This document shows positions 5,851 through 9,959 of a stretch of DNA of 9,959 bases, one piece after another (the stretch's first letter is position 1; each line of letters starts with the position of its first letter). Source of the stretch: Pseudomonadota bacterium (GTDB taxonomy: Bacteria; Pseudomonadota; Alphaproteobacteria; Micavibrionales; UBA2020); NCBI GenBank assembly GCA_023444705.1, contig JAEXMB010000035.1, positions 1 to 9,959 of the forward strand. The letters run 5' to 3'. The position numbers and the translations under genes were made by a program. The notes under the pieces are model-generated. The model ran no database searches. It saw nothing but the letters and a program-made list of their open reading frames with translations, and was not told where the DNA came from.

Positions 5851-6450
5851 ATGCTCGACCACAACGATCTTGTGATTGATTTCGTCGGCGGCAAGGTCGG
5901 CTATCGCCTGCGCGCGGGCGAGGGGCGCGATCAGGCACTGCTGAAGGCAGTGGGGTTCAAGAAGGGCATCGTTCCACAGGTCGTCGATGCGACGGCGGGG
6001 CTTGGCCGCGACGCTTTCCTGATGGCCAGCCACGGCGCGCAAGTGACGTTGATCGAACGCTCTGCCGACATGCACGCCCGCCTTGCCGACGCACTGGCGC
6101 GCGCGCAGGCGGCGGGCGGGGTATATGCGGAGATCATCGCGCGCATGACATTGCTGCACGGCAATTCGATCGACCTGTTGCCAACCCTTGCGCCAGAAGT
6201 CGTGTTGGTCGACCCCATGCACCCCCCGCGCGGCAACACGGCGCTGGTCAAAAAAGATATGCGCATCCTGCGCGAGATCGTGGGCGAAGACGTCGATCAG
6301 GTGGAATTGATGAAGGCCGCACTTGCAAGTGCGCGCAAACGCGTCGTGCTGAAATGGCCGCAAGGCGCCGCCCCGATGGACGGCATTCGTGCGCCTTCGC
6401 ATAGTTTTGCGGGCAAAAGCACGCGGTATGACGTGTTTATGGCAGTCTAG
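5851..6450 (+). CDS. rsmJ: 16S rRNA (guanine-1516-N2)-methyltransferase RsmJ, short form
   Basis: RsmJ transfers a methyl group from S-adenosylmethionine to N2 of G1516 in 16S rRNA. The 199-residue product keeps the methyltransferase core: DFVGGKVGYRLRAGEGRDQA (10-29), motif I VVDATAGLGRDAF (44-56), acidic E69 at the end of beta-2 (TLIERSAD) and motif IV VDPMHPP (120-126). ALVKKDMRILREIVG and RKRVVLKWP follow (the family usually has KRP at the last spot). E. coli RsmJ is about 250 residues; the N-terminal part of about 50 residues is missing here. GAGG (5841-5844) lies 6 nt before ATG 5851. A TTG at 5839 in frame overlaps the rluA stop but lacks a ribosome site. It is almost certainly co-expressed with rluA. 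Confidence 0.9.
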   Translation: MLDHNDLVIDFVGGKVGYRLRAGEGRDQALLKAVGFKKGIVPQVVDATAGLGRDAFLMASHGAQVTLIERSADMHARLADALARAQAAGGVYAEIIARMTLLHGNSIDLLPTLAPEVVLVDPMHPPRGNTALVKKDMRILREIVGEDVDQVELMKAALASARKRVVLKWPQGAAPMDGIRAPSHSFAGKSTRYDVFMAV

Positions 6451-6469
6451 AACCCGCAAGGATACTGAA

Positions 6470-7165
6470 ATGCGAAACTGGGTAGGCGAGGCGCAGGAAT
6501 ATCTATTTGAGAGATACAAGCGCGCCTGCGTTGTGCTGGATGGAAATCCCCAGCCACCCCCGCTGGCGATGGTGCCAAATCTGGACCCGACGGAAGCGCG
6601 CTGTTTTATTGAGGGGCTGGAGAGAGCCCTTTTTAGCGTAGATGACGAAGGCTATGTGCAATCGCCACTGTTGCCGCCGCCCTCCGGGCAAAACACCAAA
6701 CAAAAGATGCTTCAGCTGTTTTGGAAGAAAGCGGACGGAAGGGGCGTGTTCAGGGAAGGGATATGTCAGCTGGCCACGGTGTCTTCATTGATTATAGACA
6801 AAGGCTGGAAGGTTGAACAGATCGTGATGGAGCCCGGCAAGCGCGAGTTTCGTGATCTTGCCTATGCCGTGGATATCCTCATCAGGCCATCGCGCGAGGA
6901 CAGGGTGATTTGCGGGGAGGTCAAAAAGGACGCCGCCGAATTTCAACAGCTTGTTGACGGGTTTAAGGCATGCTGTCTGCGCGGTGCGCATTCAAAGGCG
7001 GAGTGTACGCATGCAAAAAATCATGCGAAGTACGCCTTTTGCGCGGAGATCAAGCCGCCCGCCTTTTTTGCCGCGGCACCGGGTAAAGCACTATGCTTTT
7101 CTTTGGTGTACGATCCGGTTCTTCGCATCGATACAGAAAGCGCAACCTTGTCGCAACGGGTTTAA
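6470..7165 (+). CDS. Uncharacterised protein with PD-(D/E)XK nuclease-like core
   Basis: I do not recognise this 231-residue protein as a named family. Its centre has the layout of a PD-(D/E)XK phosphodiesterase fold: a helix with Glu97 (FREGICQLATVSSLI), a strand KVEQIVM (114-120), a strand AVDILI (133-138) with Asp135, then VICGEVKK (146-153) with Glu150 and Lys152, and a helix EFQQLVDGFKACC (157-169). The stretch 168-191 is rich in Cys and His (C168, C169, H174, C179, H181, H185, C191) and might bind a metal. It starts 19 bp after rsmJ with AAGG (6458-6461) 8 nt before the ATG. Six of 15 Arg codons are AGA or AGG, unlike its neighbours, and base composition is visibly less GC-rich. That suggests acquisition. 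Nuclease activity is inferred from the motif only. Confidence 0.7.
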   Translation: MRNWVGEAQEYLFERYKRACVVLDGNPQPPPLAMVPNLDPTEARCFIEGLERALFSVDDEGYVQSPLLPPPSGQNTKQKMLQLFWKKADGRGVFREGICQLATVSSLIIDKGWKVEQIVMEPGKREFRDLAYAVDILIRPSREDRVICGEVKKDAAEFQQLVDGFKACCLRGAHSKAECTHAKNHAKYAFCAEIKPPAFFAAAPGKALCFSLVYDPVLRIDTESATLSQRV

Positions 7166-7186
7166 GTATTCGCGCCAAGGGGCGGC

Positions 7187-7669
7187 TCAGGCGTTGTCGT
7201 AAGCTTGCTTGAGTTTTTTGATGTCAAGCTTCACCATTTGCCACATAGCTTCGGTGTAGGCTTGCTTCTTTTTCTTGTTCTTGCTGGTGTTCCATTTTTG
7301 GAAATCGGCGGGAAAGATTTGCCAGCGCACGCCGAATTTGTCGATCAGCCAGCCGCATTGCACGGGCTTGCCGCCGCCGCGCAACAGGGCTTTCCAATAG
7401 GTGTCGATCTCGCGCTGGGTTTTGCAGGGTATGCACATCGACACGGATTCATTGAACGTCTGCTTGCTGAAACCGTTGAGGAGCATGATCTTCTGTCCGA
7501 GGATGGTGATGTCCTGCGTGAGAACAGACCCCTCTTTCACCTTCATCGGGTTAGGCCCCCAATAAGATGTCTTGCCAAGCTTGGCGCCGTCCTTGAAGAC
7601 CGATTTATAAAACTTGGCCATCGCCGCCGCTTTATCATCGGACCATATGCAGATGTGCATTTTCGGCAT
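7187..7669 (-). CDS. PhnB-like VOC-fold protein (3-dmu-9_3-mt domain type)
   Basis: The 160-residue protein belongs to the PhnB-like branch of the vicinal oxygen chelate superfamily (glyoxalase/bleomycin-resistance fold). Visible landmarks are CIWSDDKAAAMAKFYKSVF (7-25), the central strand TQDITILGQKIMLLNG (51-66) with FNESVSMCI after it (72-80), TYWKALLRGGGKPVQCGWLI (90-109) and DKFGVRWQIFP (110-120). The C-terminal 40 residues are Lys-rich (KNKKKKQAY) and likely helical. Such proteins are small cytosolic dimers; the catalytic role of this branch is mostly unknown. The annotation as a demethylubiquinone methyltransferase found on some relatives is misleading. AGGAG (7678-7682, minus) lies 8 nt before the ATG. 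The tRNA-Arg 3' end is only 20 nt upstream, so it is probably expressed from a tRNA-containing transcript. Confidence 0.85.
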   Translation of the reverse strand: MPKMHICIWSDDKAAAMAKFYKSVFKDGAKLGKTSYWGPNPMKVKEGSVLTQDITILGQKIMLLNGFSKQTFNESVSMCIPCKTQREIDTYWKALLRGGGKPVQCGWLIDKFGVRWQIFPADFQKWNTSKNKKKKQAYTEAMWQMVKLDIKKLKQAYDNA

Positions 7670-7689
7670 GAAGCATTCTCCTGTGAAAA

Positions 7690-7766
<77 letters not shown>

Positions 7767-7796
7767 GTACCATTGTTCGCCGCTTGCCGCGCGTGC

Positions 7797-8663
7797 TTAT
7801 TCGGCGGGCGGGGCGGGTTCGTCGATGGTGGTTGCATCCTCGCTGTCCGCGTTTGTATCCGTGGCGGGGGCGGCAGTTTGCGCATCGTCGGCCGCTTCAG
7901 GTGCGGTCATTTCAGCATCGCCGTCTTCAGCCGCGGGTGCGCATTTCGCCTCCGCCTTCATCTTTTCGATGCGTGCGCCGATATCGGCGAGTTTCAGCTC
8001 CGCGCGGGTAGCGGGGGCGTTGACGGCCATGTGCAGCAACATTTGCTGGGTGGCAAAGCCGCTGGCCAGCTGTTCGTTTTGCATCGATGCGTCTGCATCG
8101 TCGTCTTCAAGCGCGCACAGCGGCTCGCCCAGTTTATCGGCATCGTGGTAGTCAAGGAAAGTCACGCCCTGTGCATGGGCAAGGCTGGCCAGTGCATTGA
8201 GCGTGTCGTCGTCGGTCTCGCCGCTTTGCGGGGGCAGGACCATGACAACATCGATGCTGCGACCCTTGAGGTCGGTGAGCAGCGCTTCAAGGTCTTTGAC
8301 TTGCGTATCGGCGGCCCAGCCCGCGTTGACGAACAACCAGACCTGGCGCGGCGTGACGCTGTCAAACAGCGGGGCGACGGCCATGCGTGCCTCGGCCGGG
8401 CTTGCGAAATCGTTGAGGCTGAAGAAGGCAGGGATGACGTCGTCGGCGGTAATGACAGGGGCGTTGGTGCCCGCGATGCTGACCACCTCGGGCTTGGTGG
8501 CGGTAAAGGCCTTGAGCTGCTGGTCGGCGGCGGGGCCTCGGCCACCCAGTGCCAGCCACAGGCTGAGCGCGATGCCGATCAGGGCCAGCACGACCATGCC
8601 GGTCACAAGTTTGGTGCGGGTATTGTTGGCGGGCTGTGCGGGGGTTTGTTCGGGGTTTGACAT
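7797..8663 (-). CDS. Unrecognised single-pass membrane protein with acidic C-terminal tail
   Basis: The 288-residue product has a polar N-terminus, one hydrophobic segment at about 19-40 (KLVTGMVVLALIGIALSLWL) with Arg/Lys before it, then a large soluble part. This fits a signal-anchor with the bulk in the periplasm, though the direction is inferred. Residues 105-160 contain alternating strand/helix segments (QVWLFVNAGWAAD, IDVVMVLPPQSGETDDDT, GVTFLDYHDADKL) that look like a Rossmann-like or SGNH-like domain, but no catalytic motif is convincing. The last 60-70 residues are rich in Ala, Asp, Glu and Thr (low complexity). GAGGA (8673-8677, minus) lies 9 nt before ATG 8663. I could not place it in a family. 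The opposite strand is open over the same span, but its Gly/Cys-rich translation is implausible. Confidence 0.7.
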   Translation of the reverse strand: MSNPEQTPAQPANNTRTKLVTGMVVLALIGIALSLWLALGGRGPAADQQLKAFTATKPEVVSIAGTNAPVITADDVIPAFFSLNDFASPAEARMAVAPLFDSVTPRQVWLFVNAGWAADTQVKDLEALLTDLKGRSIDVVMVLPPQSGETDDDTLNALASLAHAQGVTFLDYHDADKLGEPLCALEDDDADASMQNEQLASGFATQQMLLHMAVNAPATRAELKLADIGARIEKMKAEAKCAPAAEDGDAEMTAPEAADDAQTAAPATDTNADSEDATTIDEPAPPAE

Positions 8664-8878
8664 GGCAAGGCATCCTCTGGCTTGGGAAAGGGGTTTTCCG
8701 ATGGGCAGGAATTGATCATCGCAGTCATACCCTGTCGGCGCGCGAAGGGCAATATTTCCTGCGGGTTTTTGGTGTTATGGACAGCGGGCGATAGCCCTTG
8801 CAGGCGGGCGGTAAAATCGTTGAAAATGAAGGGGATGATTTTTCCGGCCGCGGCTTGCGGCCCTTCAAGGAGACTGCC
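8664..8878. other. Divergent intergenic region of 215 bp
   Basis: No gene is supported here. Reading minus, TTGCCC (8752-8747), a 17-nt spacer and TATGAC (8729-8724) could be the promoter for the membrane protein gene and the tRNA behind it. Reading plus, TTGCAG (8798-8803), an 18-nt spacer and GAAAAT (8822-8827) could drive the DUF3307-like gene. Both are weak consensus matches. A GC-rich hairpin, GGCCGC/GCGGCC (8846-8851 and 8857-8862), lies just before the downstream ribosome site. Confidence 0.3.
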
Positions 8879-9283
8879 ATGACGCCGTTTGAATTGCTGG
8901 TGCTGTATCTGGCCTTTCGCGCCAAGCAGGTGATTTGCGACTATTTGCTGCAAACCGCGTGGATGGCCACGACCAAGGGCGCGCCGTTCAACATGGGCGG
9001 GGCCAAGGCGCTTGGCATGCATGCGGGCATCCATGCGGCCTTTACCTTTTTGATCGTGGTGTTGTTTGCGCCGTCGCTGTGGTGGCTTGGGATTGTTGAT
9101 TTCTTTGTCCACGCGACGATTGACAAAATCAGTTCGCGCATCACCTTGCGCAACAACTGGACCTACAAGGACACGCGCTATTGGTGGACGCTGGGGCTTG
9201 ATCAGGAAGCGCATAACGTCACGCATCTGATCTATATCGTCATCATCGTGATGGTCAGCGGCGGTCTTTGTGCGGCGTCATAA
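8879..9283 (+). CDS. DUF3307-like integral membrane protein
   Basis: The 134-residue protein is mostly hydrophobic, with likely membrane segments near 50-68, 66-83 and 113-130 and a less certain one at 3-19. It has features seen in DUF3307 proteins: QVICDYLLQTAWMA (17-30), a conserved His pair (H48, H52), VDFFVHATIDKISSR (73-87) with H78 and D82, and LDQEAHNVTH (107-116). The buried His/Asp residues suggest a metal-binding or catalytic membrane site, but no function is known to me. AAGGAG (8867-8872) is 6 nt before the ATG at 8879, which decides the start over an upstream in-frame ATG at 8798. Its stop abuts the stop of the permease on the other strand with no spacer. Confidence 0.75.
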   Translation: MTPFELLVLYLAFRAKQVICDYLLQTAWMATTKGAPFNMGGAKALGMHAGIHAAFTFLIVVLFAPSLWWLGIVDFFVHATIDKISSRITLRNNWTYKDTRYWWTLGLDQEAHNVTHLIYIVIIVMVSGGLCAAS

Positions 9284-9959
9284 TCACGCGCCAGCCAGCA
9301 ACACGATGCCGCGCAACAGGTAGACCGCGCCCAGCACCAGCAAAATGCCCTGTGTGATGCGGCGGAAGTGATGGTCGCTGAGCCTGTCGAGAATACGCCC
9401 CGACATGGCCGTGCCCGTCATCGCCGCCGCGACGACCACCGCCATGCCAGCGGCGCCGATGCCCGCAAAGCTGTCGGTAAAACTGCCCGCCATCAGCGAA
9501 AAATAGACGAAGCGCACCGTATGCGACATCACCTGTGTTGCGGCCTTGCTGGCGATCATCTGGTGGCGCGTCAGGCCTGTGCGCTGGAAGAACACGTCGA
9601 TGAGCATGCCTGCAACGCCGCCGCCAAGATGCAACAGCGTGGACAGAAAACCGCATAGCACGCCCTGCCACGGGTTGAGGATATTGAGGTGTATTTTCTT
9701 CGCCAGCGCCAGTTGCGCATAGGGCAGGATGCCCAGCAGCAAAAACACTGTGGCCTTGTCGGGCACGAAGGCGGTCAGCGCCATTACCAGTGTCGCCAGC
9801 GCAAGGCCGATGGCGTAATAGCGCAACGATGCCCAGACGATGTATTTGCGATGCAGGAATGCGCGGCTGCCGTTGGCGACGAATTGCGCGGCTGCGTGGA
9901 CAACGATGGCGGTGGCCACGGGCAACAGGCTGACCAGGCAACCCATCAGGATCATGCCC
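9284..9959 (-). CDS. TauE/SafE-family membrane permease, 5' end cut by window edge
   Basis: The visible 224 or so residues are a multi-spanning membrane protein with about seven hydrophobic segments. Two half-repeats typical of the TauE/SafE (sulfite exporter-like) family can be seen. The first begins MGCLVSLLPVATAIVVHAAA and continues QFVANGSRAFLHRKYI. The second has GFLSTLLHLGGGVAGMLIDV, then TGLTRHQMIASKAATQVMSH. Members export or import small organic or sulfur-containing anions; the substrate here is unknown. The ATG at 9955 is probably internal, because the family normally has another glycine-rich membrane stretch before this point and the frame stays open to the right edge. The N-terminus therefore lies outside the window. 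It is convergent with the DUF3307-like gene, with stops directly adjacent (TAA then TCA). Confidence 0.88.
   Translation of the reverse strand, partial: GMILMGCLVSLLPVATAIVVHAAAQFVANGSRAFLHRKYIVWASLRYYAIGLALATLVMALTAFVPDKATVFLLLGILPYAQLALAKKIHLNILNPWQGVLCGFLSTLLHLGGGVAGMLIDVFFQRTGLTRHQMIASKAATQVMSHTVRFVYFSLMAGSFTDSFAGIGAAGMAVVVAAAMTGTAMSGRILDRLSDHHFRRITQGILLVLGAVYLLRGIVLLAGA

Noticed and set aside
5725..6519. 264-codon minus frame opposite rsmJ
   Set aside because: It overlaps two confidently assigned plus-strand genes and has no recognisable motif.
7773..8660. 295-codon open frame on the plus strand
   Set aside because: It mirrors the minus-strand membrane protein; the translation is Gly/Val/Cys-rich with no recognisable domain, and it runs through the tail of the tRNA-flanking region without a ribosome site.

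Overview
The window reads as an ordinary stretch of a free-living bacterial chromosome. It is GC-rich, with strong G/C bias at third codon positions, and is most likely from an alphaproteobacterium. That placement rests on the mix of gene families: a zincin-like small metallopeptidase of the type common there, a type-2 3-hydroxyacyl-CoA dehydrogenase-like SDR, PhhB, and a DUF3307-like membrane protein. It is an inference, not a sequence match. No integrase, transposase, CRISPR array, phage gene or plasmid gene is visible.

Layout. Positions 1-182 (minus) hold the start of a glycine-zipper lipoprotein that runs off the left edge. It is divergent from pdxH (361-966) and htpG (992-2842). The pdxH-htpG pair ends at a bidirectional terminator (2857-2888) shared with a convergent zincin-like protein (2945-3391, minus). 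That protein has Gln in place of the first zinc-binding His. phhB (3469-3789, plus) meets the minus-strand pair SDR dehydrogenase (4274-5038) and ybaK (3792-4265) almost stop to stop. From the divergent region at 5039-5167, the plus-strand cluster rluA-rsmJ-unknown runs to 7165. Its last gene encodes a protein with a PD-(D/E)XK nuclease-like core and atypical arginine codons. The minus-strand block that follows holds an acidic-tailed single-pass membrane protein (7797-8663), tRNA-Arg(CCU) (7690-7766) and a PhnB-like VOC protein (7187-7669). The right end has a DUF3307-like membrane protein (8879-9283, plus) facing a TauE/SafE-type permease cut by the window edge (9284-9959, minus).

How the genes relate. 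Several act on translation quality and RNA: RluA (pseudouridine in 23S rRNA/tRNA), RsmJ (16S rRNA m2G), YbaK (clears mischarged Cys-tRNA(Pro)) and tRNA-Arg(CCU). HtpG is a protein-folding chaperone. PdxH (PLP synthesis/salvage) and PhhB (pterin recycling) are cofactor genes. Apart from rluA-rsmJ, no obvious single pathway ties the window together. I see no strong evidence for a new multi-gene system. The best leads are the PD-(D/E)XK-like orphan protein, the Gln-for-His zincin, and the tRNA lying between two minus-strand genes.
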